Notes: generated by a model not told the origin, from the sequence alone. A stretch of 64,000 nucleotides of DNA from G963665405 sp963665405 (GCA_963665405.2 CAXXUH010000004.1:434001-498000); one strand, 5' to 3'. Positions 24,418 through 32,846 are shown, counted from the stretch's first letter. Made by a program: numbers and translations.

Positions 24418-26139
24418 CTAAACCCGAATCCACCGAAGGACGGCCTTGGGGACAGCCCATGAAGAAGCTAGAGGGTGCTCCTCTGAATCTGGGATAATGG
24501 TTTTGGAACAGAAACCCGCGCGGAAACAAGGAGCACCCAATAGATGCTGCCACAGAACAAACCCGACCGTATCCGCATCCTCTTTGACGACCATCGCCTG
24601 GTGGCCAATGCCGGCCTGCTCGTGCCGGCCACCCTCGCCCGGCACCTGGGCCTGCGAGAACTCGTCGACCATCACCTTGACCTCGGCGGCGCGCCGGGAC
24701 GGGCGAACACGGGGGACAAGATGCTGACGCTGGTCGCTTCCGCGCTGGCTGGCGGCGACTGCATCGACGACGCCGATGCGCTGCGCGCTGGTGGGACGGT
24801 CGGTGTTCTAGGCTGCGTGGTCAAGGCGCCATCCACCCTGGGGACCTTCCTGCGCAGCTTCCGGTGGGGGCATGTCCGTCAACTCGACCGCGTGAGCCGC
24901 CAGTTGTTGGCCCGGGCCTGGGCCGCTGGGGCCGGACCCGGCGACTCGCCCCTGACCATCGACCTGGACTCGACCATCTGCGAGACCTATGGACTGGCCA
25001 AGGAGGGAGCGCGCCACCACGGCTATACCGGCAAGCGGGGCTATCACCCCCTGTTGGCCGTCGCCGCCGGCACCGGCGACGTGCTGATGTCCCGGCTGCG
25101 CGAGGGCCGCGCCAACACCGCTCGGGGCGCCGCCCACTTCCTGCGTGAAACGGTGAGCCGGGTTCGCCGTGCCGGGGCCAGCGGGCAACTTACGGCGCGG
25201 GCCGACAGCGGCTTCTACGCCCACGCTCTCGTCGCCGCCTGTCGTGAGATGGATGTCCGCTTCTCCATCACCATCCGCCAGCACAAAAGCCTGCGGAACC
25301 TGATCGAGGCGATTCCCGATGCAGACTGGACGCCGGTCCCCTACTGGATGGACGGCGCCGCCGATGTGGCGCAGACCACCTACACCCCCTTCCGGACTGA
25401 GCCCGGCGCCGCACCGGTGCGGCTCATCGTCCGGCGGGTGAAGCCCACGCCCGGTTCCCAACTGGCCCTCTTCGCCACCTACAGCTATCACGGCTTCATC
25501 ACCGACCGGGACGGAGAGACCCTGGAACTGGAGGCCGACCACCGCCGCCACGCCGAGATCGAGAACGCCATTCGAGACCTCAAGTACGGCGTCGGTCTGA
25601 ACCACATGCCGTCCGGCCGCTTCGCCGCCAACGGCGCTTGGCTGGCGGTACAGGTGATGGCCCACAACCTGGCCCGCTGGACGGCGCGGATCGGTCTGGG
25701 CGAGCAGATCGCGACCACCAAGACCCTTCGGCGACGGTTCTTCTCCCTGGCCGGACGGCTCACCCGCTCGGCACGCCGCCTCACCCTGCATCTGCCACAG
25801 CGCTGGCCTTGGGAAACCCAGTTCAGTCGCGCCCTGGCACGGCTGCGAGCGATTCCACTCCCAGCCTGACGGCGCCCGTCCGCAACTGACCCGCCATCCG
25901 CCCAACCGAACGTCCCCGCAAACTCGCGCCAGTCCGGTCCGCGAGCACCTCTCGCCGCGTCCTCTCCCCGCCATCTCGCCCTACCCAACGTCCCCAGACG
26001 GTCACAAGGTCTCCCCGCGGCGGCTGAAGACAGACACCGGCCCCATTTACCCGAATCGTGCCCGGACCATCGCCTCCCTTTGCCCCTCATCACCCATTCT
26101 GCTGCTGCAACGTCATACCTTCGGTGGATTCGGGGTTAG
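24418..26139 (+). mobile_element. IS1380-family insertion sequence
   Basis: A 1.72-kb element bounded by 22-base inverted repeats, 24418-24439 and 26118-26139, with one mismatch (core cccgaatccaccgaagg). It carries one transposase gene and about 250 non-coding bases at its right end. No clear target-site duplication is visible. It sits between the truncated archaellum-like gene and the replication element. Confidence 0.85.
24544..25869 (+). CDS. IS1380-family DDE transposase
   Basis: A 441-residue transposase of the RNase H fold, full length for IS1380. The acidic triad is visible in TIDLDSTICETYG (~139-151), LTARADSGFYAHAL (~215-228) and HAEIENAIRDLKYGVG (~340-355). The frame is intact, so the element may still be active. 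ATG 24544 lies 105 bases inside the left inverted repeat. Confidence 0.9.
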   Translation: MLPQNKPDRIRILFDDHRLVANAGLLVPATLARHLGLRELVDHHLDLGGAPGRANTGDKMLTLVASALAGGDCIDDADALRAGGTVGVLGCVVKAPSTLGTFLRSFRWGHVRQLDRVSRQLLARAWAAGAGPGDSPLTIDLDSTICETYGLAKEGARHHGYTGKRGYHPLLAVAAGTGDVLMSRLREGRANTARGAAHFLRETVSRVRRAGASGQLTARADSGFYAHALVAACREMDVRFSITIRQHKSLRNLIEAIPDADWTPVPYWMDGAADVAQTTYTPFRTEPGAAPVRLIVRRVKPTPGSQLALFATYSYHGFITDRDGETLELEADHRRHAEIENAIRDLKYGVGLNHMPSGRFAANGAWLAVQVMAHNLARWTARIGLGEQIATTKTLRRRFFSLAGRLTRSARRLTLHLPQRWPWETQFSRALARLRAIPLPA

Positions 26140-26162
26140 ACACTCCGGGGCTCACCATGCAC
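25870..26162. other. Right end of the IS and junction
   Basis: About 290 bases without a gene: the non-coding tail of the IS1380 element with its right inverted repeat at 26118-26139, followed by the last bases of the replication element. Confidence 0.5.
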
Positions 26163-26288
26163 TCAGTCTCCCGGCCAGCGGATTGTCAGACCTTGCGGCG
26201 GGAAGTCGACGCCGTGGTCCGCATCGTGCCCCTTGACGCGAGTGCAGTGGATGACGGTCGACATCTGCACTCGGGCTCCGCCCATCAT
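26163..26288 (-). CDS. Small protein at the 3' end of the replication operon, unknown
   Basis: A 41-residue reading frame beginning MMGGARVQMSTVIHCTRVKG and ending GLTIRWPGD. It starts 12 bases after the rep stop on the same strand. Its polar, non-repetitive composition and place in the operon support it weakly. No family is recognised. Confidence 0.35.
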   Translation of the reverse strand: MMGGARVQMSTVIHCTRVKGHDADHGVDFPPQGLTIRWPGD

Positions 26289-26299
26289 GCTGTCCGCGT

Positions 26300-27115
26300 T
26301 CAGTCCGCCTCGCCCTCGGGCACATCCCACTTGATCTCGCCGTCCCACTTCCCCCGACCCCAGGCCTGATAGGTCCGGAACCCTATCAGCCGGACGGCCA
26401 GCTCGGGATCCCACTCCGCGTCGAGGAACGTCGGCCGGGTGATGTAGTTGATCCAGTGCATCATCTTGTTCGGGTCGTCGGAATACTGGTAGTACAGGTT
26501 TGACCGGTGCAGAGGCACGCCGAGAACGCCAGCCCACGAGACCTTCAACGCTTTGAGCTTGTCGTCGGAGATGTGGCCGCCGTCCACCAGGGCGCCCAGG
26601 TGCGGATGGTACTTCGGCGGCTTGCCCGGCGGGGCCTTATCGGGATCACCGAACCAGTCCCAACCCCGGAGCCCTCGGGTATAGCCATGCCGTTCCCTCA
26701 GCACCCGCCCCCACCTGGAGTGAAGGGCGCTTAGGTTTCGCGTGTCCCGATAGTACCGACGCCGCTCGAGCGGGATCGTCCCGTTAATGTAGCCCATCGA
26801 CTCGATCTGACGGGCCTTGGGATACCATCGCGCCTTGCGTCGATCGTGCGCTTTGCCCCGACAATCGGGATCCCAATCGCGCCCACAGCACACCCGCATC
26901 GCATAGGCGTGTTCGTTGACGTCCGTGCCCCATTTGAACCAGACGGGACACGGGTCGAACGTGCCTTGCCACCCGCGTTCGGGGTCCGATCTGGCTAGAA
27001 GTTCAGGATAACCGGCCCGACGCCCGATCTCGGCCGGGCACATCTCCTCGACCAGGTCCGGGGCCGACACCTCTGAATCGCGATGCTCAAGTGAATTTAC
27101 AAACCGCTCGATCAT
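26300..27115 (-). CDS. HUH-type rolling-circle replication initiator (Rep)
   Basis: A 271-residue Rep-like protein. The metal-binding HUH motif is KYHPHLGALVDGG (~168-180). An upstream Cys segment, CCGRDWDPDC, resembles the zinc-finger region of Rep and IS91-type proteins. The candidate catalytic tyrosine is in MMHWINYITRPTF (~217-229), placed as motif 3. HUH proteins nick the origin or recombination site and start single-stranded replication. Its ATG overlaps the previous stop (AAATGATC). It could also move the element, because no integrase is present (inference). Confidence 0.72.
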   Translation of the reverse strand: MIERFVNSLEHRDSEVSAPDLVEEMCPAEIGRRAGYPELLARSDPERGWQGTFDPCPVWFKWGTDVNEHAYAMRVCCGRDWDPDCRGKAHDRRKARWYPKARQIESMGYINGTIPLERRRYYRDTRNLSALHSRWGRVLRERHGYTRGLRGWDWFGDPDKAPPGKPPKYHPHLGALVDGGHISDDKLKALKVSWAGVLGVPLHRSNLYYQYSDDPNKMMHWINYITRPTFLDAEWDPELAVRLIGFRTYQAWGRGKWDGEIKWDVPEGEAD

Positions 27116-27558
27116 TTGCTTGCACCCGGAGCGGGGAGCGCAGGCCGGAAAGGATCGGGGCCTGACCCTCCCGCTGTAAGCTGCGGTAGGATCGTCCGAG
27201 CTAGAGTCTGCGGTCCGTGTTCGGTTGAGACGAGGCGATACGGCATGAACTCGGTCGCCAGATCCGCGAGCCCGTATTCGATGATCTCGAGCTTAGTCTT
27301 GAGCCAATGCCAGAGCATCCGCATCGACTGTCGCTCCCCCTGGTCGTCGTCTGTCAGGGGTTCGACTCTCATTTCGTAGGCGTCCATGTGGCCCGCGTCA
27401 TCGGCGCTCGCAAACCTCAGAGTCGTCGAGCGGCCTCGTTTCGTGACCTGAGTGTCTTCAATCCCATAGTTCCGGAGGAGCTTGTCGATTTCCACTTGTG
27501 AACGGGAGGCAGAAACCTCGGTTCGCCTGTAAGGCGTGGCCGCCAGCTTCCTCGTCAT
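27112..27558 (-). CDS. Unknown protein of the replication element
   Basis: A 148-residue soluble protein, MTRKLAATPYRRTEVSASRS, with an alpha/beta middle (TTLRFASADDAGHMDAYEMR) and a helical part (MRMLWHWLKTKLEIIEYG). It may be a nucleic-acid-binding or accessory replication factor, but no family is recognised. The stop overlaps the rep start and the ATG overlaps the stop of the upstream small gene, so it is translationally coupled on both sides. Confidence 0.65.
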   Translation of the reverse strand: MTRKLAATPYRRTEVSASRSQVEIDKLLRNYGIEDTQVTKRGRSTTLRFASADDAGHMDAYEMRVEPLTDDDQGERQSMRMLWHWLKTKLEIIEYGLADLATEFMPYRLVSTEHGPQTLARTILPQLTAGGSGPDPFRPALPAPGASK

Positions 27559-27743
27559 CTCTGAGTACCTCCGAGCACCACGCAGCGCGGGCAGGGCCAA
27601 TAGTCGGTGACGCGGGCCCACTCCGCCGGCCTGCCGGTATAGACACGGGCGACCATCCGGGGGCAATCCCGTTGAGGTGTGTTCCTGTGGTAGTAGCTGT
27701 CGTGCGAGCTCGCCACGTACGGCACCGAGAGGACGTCAGTCAC
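27555..27743 (-). CDS. Small protein with CxxC motif, unknown
   Basis: A 62-residue product, MTDVLSVPYVASSHDSYYHR, ending DYWPCPRCVVLGGTQR. A single CPRC pair could bind zinc with a partner. GTG 27743 overlaps the upstream stop (GTGACTGA) and its own stop overlaps the next start, the coupling pattern used throughout this element. Confidence 0.5.
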   Translation of the reverse strand: MTDVLSVPYVASSHDSYYHRNTPQRDCPRMVARVYTGRPAEWARVTDYWPCPRCVVLGGTQR

Positions 27744-28158
27744 TTTCCAGTGCCTCCAGACGGGTTTTTAGGGGGAGCGTGACTATCAAGTCAGCGTCCT
27801 CCCGGAGACGGTTGTCCAAAGTAGCGATCTTCGGAACGATCAGTATCACCGTCGCTCCCTTCGCTCGGGCCCCGACAACCGCCCGGCAAAAGTCCAGATT
27901 CGCGGAACTGGCGCTCCGCCGAGCGTCCGCGTAGAGATAGGCGTCCGGCACCAAGACCGCCCGGCCCCCACGGAGGGCCTCACTTCCTTCAAGTTGCTCG
28001 AGCTCCCCGGCTCCAGCCGGCCCGATAAACTCCGGCTTCAACCCGAGAACGCTGGTGCCGCTTGTCCCGGTTGCGATAATGACGAGTCGCCCGACGGATT
28101 CCGGAGGTCGGACGGGGGGATCCCCCCCAACGAGGGTCCGGGTTTCGTCGCTCAACAT
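27736..28158 (-). CDS. Degenerate HerA/FtsK-superfamily or Zot-like P-loop protein
   Basis: A 140-residue protein with the core order of DNA-pumping ATPases: a glycine-rich loop (IIATGTSGTSVLGL, ~42-55) lacking the Walker A Lys, then a Walker B-like strand AVLVPDAYLYADARRSASSA with Asp followed by Ala rather than Glu. ARAKGATVILIVPKIATLDN and LREDADLIVTLP correspond to the sensor strands of packaging or Zot-type ATPases. It is much shorter than active relatives, so it may be a non-hydrolysing homologue. ATG 28158 overlaps the upstream stop (ATGTTGA). Confidence 0.5.
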   Translation of the reverse strand: MLSDETRTLVGGDPPVRPPESVGRLVIIATGTSGTSVLGLKPEFIGPAGAGELEQLEGSEALRGGRAVLVPDAYLYADARRSASSANLDFCRAVVGARAKGATVILIVPKIATLDNRLREDADLIVTLPLKTRLEALESD

Positions 28159-28712
28159 CTCATGTCCGGGTCGATGTACCTCCACTTCAAGAGCTGGTAG
28201 ACGACCGCCTCGGTCGGACAGGCGATCTCTCGACCCTGTTCGTCGACGACGCCGGCGTAGGGTTTCCCGTGGAGCCCTAGTTGCTGAAATCGTGCCATTG
28301 CACGCCGGACATAGTCGGCGGGGCCGGTACGGACGAATTGCATCATTCCCCAGTTGTCTGCGTCGGTAATGAAGATGTCGACCGCCATGTCAGAGTCGAC
28401 GTGTACGAGGTAGATGTTCCGGTCGCCAAATGCCCCGCGGTTGTGGAACCTGCCCTCCGCGAGGTGGATAATCAGAGCCTCCTTCAGCTGGGAAACCTGT
28501 TCGTCCATACGCTCTGCGTCAAACATGTCTCTGGTCGAGGCCCGAGTGTAGTAGCGGGGGACCGCGACGAGCTCGACGTCTCCGATGTCGGGCCGGCCGC
28601 GGCGGATCGAGCCGGCGATCTCGATCCGCTCACAGAACGGCTCGAGCATCGCGGTGAGAAGGTTCGCGACGCCGAGAGCTCTACCGTAGGGGACGCGGGT
28701 TTTCGTGGTCAT
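28152..28712 (-). CDS. DNA polymerase X/beta-like nucleotidyltransferase
   Basis: A 186-residue protein with the Pol beta-type palm: CERIEIAGSIRRGRPDIGDV (~25-45) has the GS and DxD-type metal-binding residues; VDSDMAVDIFITDADNWGMM (~105-125) supplies the third carboxylate, and WGMMQFVRTGP is PolX-like. There is no N-terminal 8-kDa lyase domain and no PHP domain, so this is a minimal phage- or plasmid-type version. It could fill gaps or act in element replication. ATG 28712 overlaps the stop of the upstream gene. Confidence 0.75.
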   Translation of the reverse strand: MTTKTRVPYGRALGVANLLTAMLEPFCERIEIAGSIRRGRPDIGDVELVAVPRYYTRASTRDMFDAERMDEQVSQLKEALIIHLAEGRFHNRGAFGDRNIYLVHVDSDMAVDIFITDADNWGMMQFVRTGPADYVRRAMARFQQLGLHGKPYAGVVDEQGREIACPTEAVVYQLLKWRYIDPDMRC

Positions 28713-29017
28713 GTCAGCCTCCCTTGGGACCCGTTTCCATCCAACCGCTCTCCACTGTCGACACAGCCCTGACAGATCATCGGGGCGTCCAGGTCGCATC
28801 CGTTCGGGCCGATAGGGCATCCCTTGAAGCCAAGCTCCCGGAGCTGGGCGTCCAGCTGGTCCCACTGGTCGAGCGACGCCAGGATCGGGATGTTGAGCGG
28901 AGACTCCGGCCGATCCGCGGCGTCGAGCCAGCGAACCGTCATCCACTTCTGCCCTTTGCGGAGACGCTCGACCATCTTGTCGATGCTCGGGACCACGACG
29001 CACGTCCGGCTAGTCAT
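28709..29017 (-). CDS. Unknown small protein of the replication element (Cys-rich C-terminus)
   Basis: A 102-residue product, MTSRTCVVVPSIDKMVERLR. The end GCPIGPNGCDLDAPMICQGC has four cysteines that could bind zinc. No family is recognised. Its start lies inside the last codons of the primase-helicase gene (stop 29010). Confidence 0.55.
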   Translation of the reverse strand: MTSRTCVVVPSIDKMVERLRKGQKWMTVRWLDAADRPESPLNIPILASLDQWDQLDAQLRELGFKGCPIGPNGCDLDAPMICQGCVDSGERLDGNGSQGRLT

Positions 29018-31505
29018 TTTCTTTTTCCTCGTCCCACGGATCCGACTCGGAAATAACACCCGAAACACCCGAGACCCCCGAATCCTCGCCTACACCGGGC
29101 TCGCCGACTACGGTGTTTTCTGCCGGGGCCGCGGGTGTTTCAGGAGGGTCCCCGCCCGAGGTCAAAAGGCTCGTTTGGACCGGCTTACCGGCGTCGCGGG
29201 GGTCCGCGGGGCGAAGGTCTCGGGTGTTTCGGGTGTTTATTCCCGATCGATTTGCTGCCTCTCGGGTAAGCGCGAGCATCCATCCCTGGTTGCGGGTCCG
29301 GCTGTCTTTGCCGGCCCGTGTGATTCTGAACGGCCCGAAGACTCGATCTCTCTTGCCGGCGAGCGCGTGCCCAAACCTCTGTTGCCCGCCGAGCATCGCT
29401 CTCCCGGCCCACAGATCGAGGAGGAGGTCGTTTTCGCGAGCGACCCCGTAGACGTCGCGGGCCGTGACCACTCTGCCGCCGTACTTCTCGTACCAGACGG
29501 AGCACAGGAGGCCCCATTCCTCGGTCGTGGTGTCGGCCTGAGAGTGCATCTCTCCGCGGTTGCCGAGGAAGCCGGGGACTCCAGCCACCTCGAGAATCCC
29601 GCCCATCGTTGCCGCCCATCTCTCGAAGCTCCCCAGGCTCGGGCCCTGGGATTTGGGCTGCCCCTCGGCGATCCATGCGTTGACGATGCTAAGACAGGCC
29701 GCGACGAGGTCCGGGCGCCGCCCGCGAATCCACTGGACAAGCTCCGGGTGCTTGAACTGAGTGCGTTGCTCGGGATGCTCCTCCTCAGAGTCCATCCGGA
29801 TCAGCACGCATCGGCGAGCCATCTCGTCACTGAGCTCGACGTTGTTCCCGGTAGCGAGCCAGGTAGCCGCTTGCCGGACCCTGACCATCCGAGAGGAGCC
29901 GAGCAGGCGATCGACGAACCAGGTCGACGTCAGGGCAGAGGAGAGGACTCCTGAGCGCAGCCGGTAGACGTTGTCGAGGAGGATCATGTTGTGCCCTTGC
30001 ATCAGGAGCGACAGGATCCTCTTTCGGGTCTCGTCCTCGTCCGTCGGCTGTTGCATCACGCCGGCGCCGCGTCCGGTCGCGATCGTGTATGCCACCTCTG
30101 CGAGCAACCCCTTGCCCGTCGCCGGTGTTGGTGCCTCGATCAAGTACATCGGACACGGACCGTTGATCGCCGGGATGATGAACGCCTGGATCAGGAGGGC
30201 CAGAGCGTGGGCTTTGCTCGAGGGATCGACAAAGGGGAAGTCAACGAGCACGTCCTCCAGGATGAGGCCCAGGGCTTCGTCGGGGGGCATATTGCCCTTG
30301 ACGTTAGAGAGGCCGTTGAGGTTGAGGTAATAGCCGCTCTCGGGGTCGTATCCGCTCCCCGTTAGCATCCGCCCGGAGTCGAGCACGACGGGGGTTTTCG
30401 CGATTGCCCGGAGATCGGGAAACGGGAGGACTTGCAGCGAGAGGATGTCCTGAACGACGTCGTCAGGAGGTCTCGCGGGATTCTCCTCCCCCTTCTCTTG
30501 CTTGACGAAGTCGGCGTGTCTGTCCAGCAGCCCCTTGAGCGAGGAGAGGTTGAGCGGCTGGGCATAGACCTCGTCTCCGTCGTCTATCAGCCGAACGGCC
30601 GCCCCCCCTCGAGAGAACAGTAGAGGGCCGTGCTCGTCGATTGCCTTGAGCGCCCGTATTCCGTCGTCGGAGATCTCCCGCATGGAACGGCCCGAGATGT
30701 TGATGACGGGTTGGGTATGTTCGCGGGCCGGCTTCTCGGCCGGCTTCTCTGCGGCGGGCTCGACCAGGTCCGCGACGACACGATCGAGATATCGGAGACT
30801 GACGCCGGCGGCTTTCAGTCCTCCCCGAACTCGCGCCCAGGCGGCCGGGGCCTTGGACCTAACGAGAGCGATCGCCGGAAGCGCGTCGGCCTCGAAGGGC
30901 GCCCCAGGATCCTCTTTCGCCAGCTCCGGCAGCCGGCCGACAAGATCGAGGGCGGAGTCGAGGGCACTATCGGCCGACGTCGGCGCCTGTTGTCTTGAGG
31001 ACTCGAGGGCGCCAGCGACAGTCGATAGGACCCCGGCACCCCTGACGATCGAGGGGGATCCCCCCCCGCTCAGAAGGTCGTCGATCCCTTTGGCGATCTC
31101 CGGATCCCACGTCTCGAGCTCGACGGTGTAGCCGGCCGCCAGGAGACTGGAGGCCGCATGGTGCAAAGCCTGGGCGACGATCCGGTTGGTGTGGTAGTCG
31201 GCATCGAACGCCAGCAGGACGGTCTTTGCCCCAAGTTCCTCGAGGACCGGCAGTAGGGCGCGCCAGGAGCTCACGCCGGGGACGCTGACCGTCAATGTGC
31301 CGGACAGATGGCTCGCGATGTCTGCCTTGAGCTCCCCCTCCGTCACACGCATCTTTTTCGAGCTCCGTGCGATGGCCTCGGCTGGCCGGAGGATAGCGAG
31401 GCCCTGGATGGCTACGAGGAGGGGAATGTGTACCGGGGCGCCTGGGCCTGGGCCTCCATGAGACTTGCTTGTGACGTACCGATACCGCGGCCCGGAACCC
31501 TTCAC
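29010..31505 (-). CDS. Toprim (DUF3854-like)/helicase part of a primase-helicase
   Basis: The opened frame gives 831 residues from GTG 31505, but homologous sequence (GRIVALKVRLDIVKGSG) runs upstream of that codon, so this is the C-terminal bulk of a larger protein begun at 32044. Residues ~90-150 form a Toprim-like DUF3854 domain (KTVLLAFDADYHTNRIVAQA; WDPEIAKGIDDLLSGG). The C-terminal ATPase has MYLIEAPTPATGKGLLAEVA (Walker A) and GHNMILLDNVYRLRSG (Walker B), an SF3-like or plasmid-type helicase. It would synthesise primers and unwind DNA for element replication. Confidence 0.72.
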   Translation of the reverse strand: MKGSGPRYRYVTSKSHGGPGPGAPVHIPLLVAIQGLAILRPAEAIARSSKKMRVTEGELKADIASHLSGTLTVSVPGVSSWRALLPVLEELGAKTVLLAFDADYHTNRIVAQALHHAASSLLAAGYTVELETWDPEIAKGIDDLLSGGGSPSIVRGAGVLSTVAGALESSRQQAPTSADSALDSALDLVGRLPELAKEDPGAPFEADALPAIALVRSKAPAAWARVRGGLKAAGVSLRYLDRVVADLVEPAAEKPAEKPAREHTQPVINISGRSMREISDDGIRALKAIDEHGPLLFSRGGAAVRLIDDGDEVYAQPLNLSSLKGLLDRHADFVKQEKGEENPARPPDDVVQDILSLQVLPFPDLRAIAKTPVVLDSGRMLTGSGYDPESGYYLNLNGLSNVKGNMPPDEALGLILEDVLVDFPFVDPSSKAHALALLIQAFIIPAINGPCPMYLIEAPTPATGKGLLAEVAYTIATGRGAGVMQQPTDEDETRKRILSLLMQGHNMILLDNVYRLRSGVLSSALTSTWFVDRLLGSSRMVRVRQAATWLATGNNVELSDEMARRCVLIRMDSEEEHPEQRTQFKHPELVQWIRGRRPDLVAACLSIVNAWIAEGQPKSQGPSLGSFERWAATMGGILEVAGVPGFLGNRGEMHSQADTTTEEWGLLCSVWYEKYGGRVVTARDVYGVARENDLLLDLWAGRAMLGGQQRFGHALAGKRDRVFGPFRITRAGKDSRTRNQGWMLALTREAANRSGINTRNTRDLRPADPRDAGKPVQTSLLTSGGDPPETPAAPAENTVVGEPGVGEDSGVSGVSGVISESDPWDEEKEND

Positions 31506-31522
31506 GATGTCCAGCCGGACCT

Positions 31523-32044
31523 TTAGAGCAACGATTCGGCCTTGCCGGGGTCCCCTCCAAGGCTCCAGTAGCCCCCAGCAGAGTCGGTCTTGAGGTTGAG
31601 GCCGGGGATCGTACCAGCGGTCTCCGTTCCGACCTTGTCCGCGAGCCAGGATCCGAGCTCCTTCCGCCGCTTCGTCGGCATGGTCCGATAGGTGCCAAGG
31701 TCGATCATCTCGTCTGAGAGGCCGCGGTCCCGGAGATTCTTCCTATGGCCGGCGCTGAGCTCGAGCTTGCCTAGGAGGGTTCGGTACGCCTCGTCGAGAA
31801 CTTCCGGGGGAGCTCTGAGTGGGTCGGGGCTGATCGAGGTAAGCGGCGGGGGAGGGGAGGAATCTGAGGTTCCGGATCCGTACAGGTAGAAGTCGGCGCC
31901 AGAGGAGTCGGTGCGATGGATCGCGTCGGCGGTCTCGATCCGCCGGCATATCGACCAGTTGCCGTCCTGGGAGATCGCGCACCAATCAGGCTTGCCACAG
32001 ATCTGGCATGGCTCGCGGCTGGTGACGGTGCGCCAAGTGGACAA
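31523..32044 (-). CDS. Primase zinc-finger N-terminal fragment, frameshifted from the downstream gene
   Basis: 173 residues. The N-terminus has a CHC2-type zinc-binding segment, CQICGKPDWC with a later Cys in WSICRR, as in DnaG-like primases. The C-terminus (GTIPGLNLKTDSAGGYWSLG) is the usual lead-in to the Toprim part, which continues in the next frame as QGRIVALKVRLD near 31515-31540. Compared with the usual ~13-residue connector, some 20-30 bases are lost at the junction with a frame change. The pair is either a broken primase gene or an assembly fault. Confidence 0.7.
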   Translation of the reverse strand: MSTWRTVTSREPCQICGKPDWCAISQDGNWSICRRIETADAIHRTDSSGADFYLYGSGTSDSSPPPPLTSISPDPLRAPPEVLDEAYRTLLGKLELSAGHRKNLRDRGLSDEMIDLGTYRTMPTKRRKELGSWLADKVGTETAGTIPGLNLKTDSAGGYWSLGGDPGKAESLL

Positions 32045-32102
32045 AGAAAAAACCCCCGTGTCTTGTCGACTCGGGGGCCCTCTCCCGTCACTTCCGGAGC
32101 GT

Positions 32103-32154
32103 CCCCCGTCAGTCAGACGGGGGCCACGCTATCAGGGATTCAGCACTTTGTCAA
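32103..32154 (-). promoter_or_regulatory. Promoter and hairpin upstream of the primase gene
   Basis: On the minus strand, TTGACA (32149-32154), 17 bases, TAGCGT (32126-32131). A hairpin, cccccgtc-agtca-gacggggg (32103-32123), lies at the expected transcript start; it could be an operator or attenuator. The interval 32045-32161 has no gene. Confidence 0.5.
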
Positions 32155-32161
32155 TACGGGT

Positions 32162-32506
32162 TCAGCGCTTTAGTCTCCCATTCTTTGGGGGTCTGCCCGT
32201 GCGAGGCGGGTTTTCCAACAATGCCTTCAACTCCCTGCGGTCAATCAATATCTTGCCGCCGCCACGGGCGGGGAAGGGCTCGAGGCCATGTCGGTGTAGG
32301 TGGCCACGCTGGAGATAGCTGTGAAGCGTCCCCACCCGGACGTTGAATTCCGCCTGGGCTTGCTCCAGTGTCACGAGGTCCGCTGGTCGGATCATCGTCG
32401 CCGCGTCTGCCACGTTGCCTAGTTCCTCCTCTGTCGGATTGAGCACTTCACGGATGGCCCTGAGCCAACTCGCGTTCGGAACATCTCTGTGGTCGGATTC
32501 TACCAT
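32162..32506 (-). CDS. Excisionase-like/MerR-type helix-turn-helix protein
   Basis: A 114-residue protein. The core TLEQAQAEFNVRVGTLHSYL followed by QRGHLHRHGLEPFPARGGGK and ILIDRRELKALL is a helix-turn-helix_17 (excisionase, winged) domain. The N-terminal ~45 residues are helical. Such proteins bend att-site DNA or regulate mobile-element promoters. It is the second gene of the element and overlaps the first by 7 bases. Confidence 0.7.
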   Translation of the reverse strand: MVESDHRDVPNASWLRAIREVLNPTEEELGNVADAATMIRPADLVTLEQAQAEFNVRVGTLHSYLQRGHLHRHGLEPFPARGGGKILIDRRELKALLENPPRTGRPPKNGRLKR

Positions 32507-32823
32507 AATCTACTTCCGAGCCGGTGTCGCTCTTCGTCCGGCGGGACAACGAACATTGCGCGGAATAGGCGCTTCCACCAAGGGGCAGGGGGCCGCTTCC
32601 CTCGTTCTCGCAACTCTTTCTCAAACGGGGGGCGAGGTGGCTTTAGCTGTGGGGAGAGCGGTCTCTGATTGAAAGCGTTCTCGAATGTCCCTGGCACCGG
32701 GGTCCTGGGGCGTGATCGTCGAATCGCAGGCCGTGTGATACCAAGACGCCTGTCGGTACACTTTTCGCAGCCACAGTACGGGGGGTGGTCGTTCCGAGCC
32801 CTTTCGTCTTCGTGCTTCGACAT
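32500..32823 (-). CDS. First gene of the replication element, small basic protein with CxCxxC
   Basis: A 107-residue basic protein. The N-terminal HPPYCGCEKCTDRRLG looks like a zinc knuckle. A proline-rich middle and a C-terminal amphipathic or membrane-peripheral stretch (APWWKRLFRAMFVVPPDEE) follow. Function unknown. It lies 24 bases from the CCA end of tRNA-Gly, the expected place for a gene at the edge of an integrated element. ATG 32823 is preferred over the upstream alternative. Confidence 0.55.
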   Translation of the reverse strand: MSKHEDERARNDHPPYCGCEKCTDRRLGITRPAIRRSRPRTPVPGTFENAFNQRPLSPQLKPPRPPFEKELRERGKRPPAPWWKRLFRAMFVVPPDEERHRLGSRLW

Positions 32824-32846
32824 CGCCTTCCAAACCATTTCCTACC

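Noticed and set aside
26300..32823. Complete prophage
   Set aside because: No terminase, portal, capsid, tail or lysis gene is recognisable; only replication-type functions are seen.
26163..32823. Filamentous (inovirus-like) prophage
   Set aside because: A HUH Rep and Zot-like protein are suggestive, but there are no coat-like small membrane proteins, and the primase-helicase and PolX genes are atypical.
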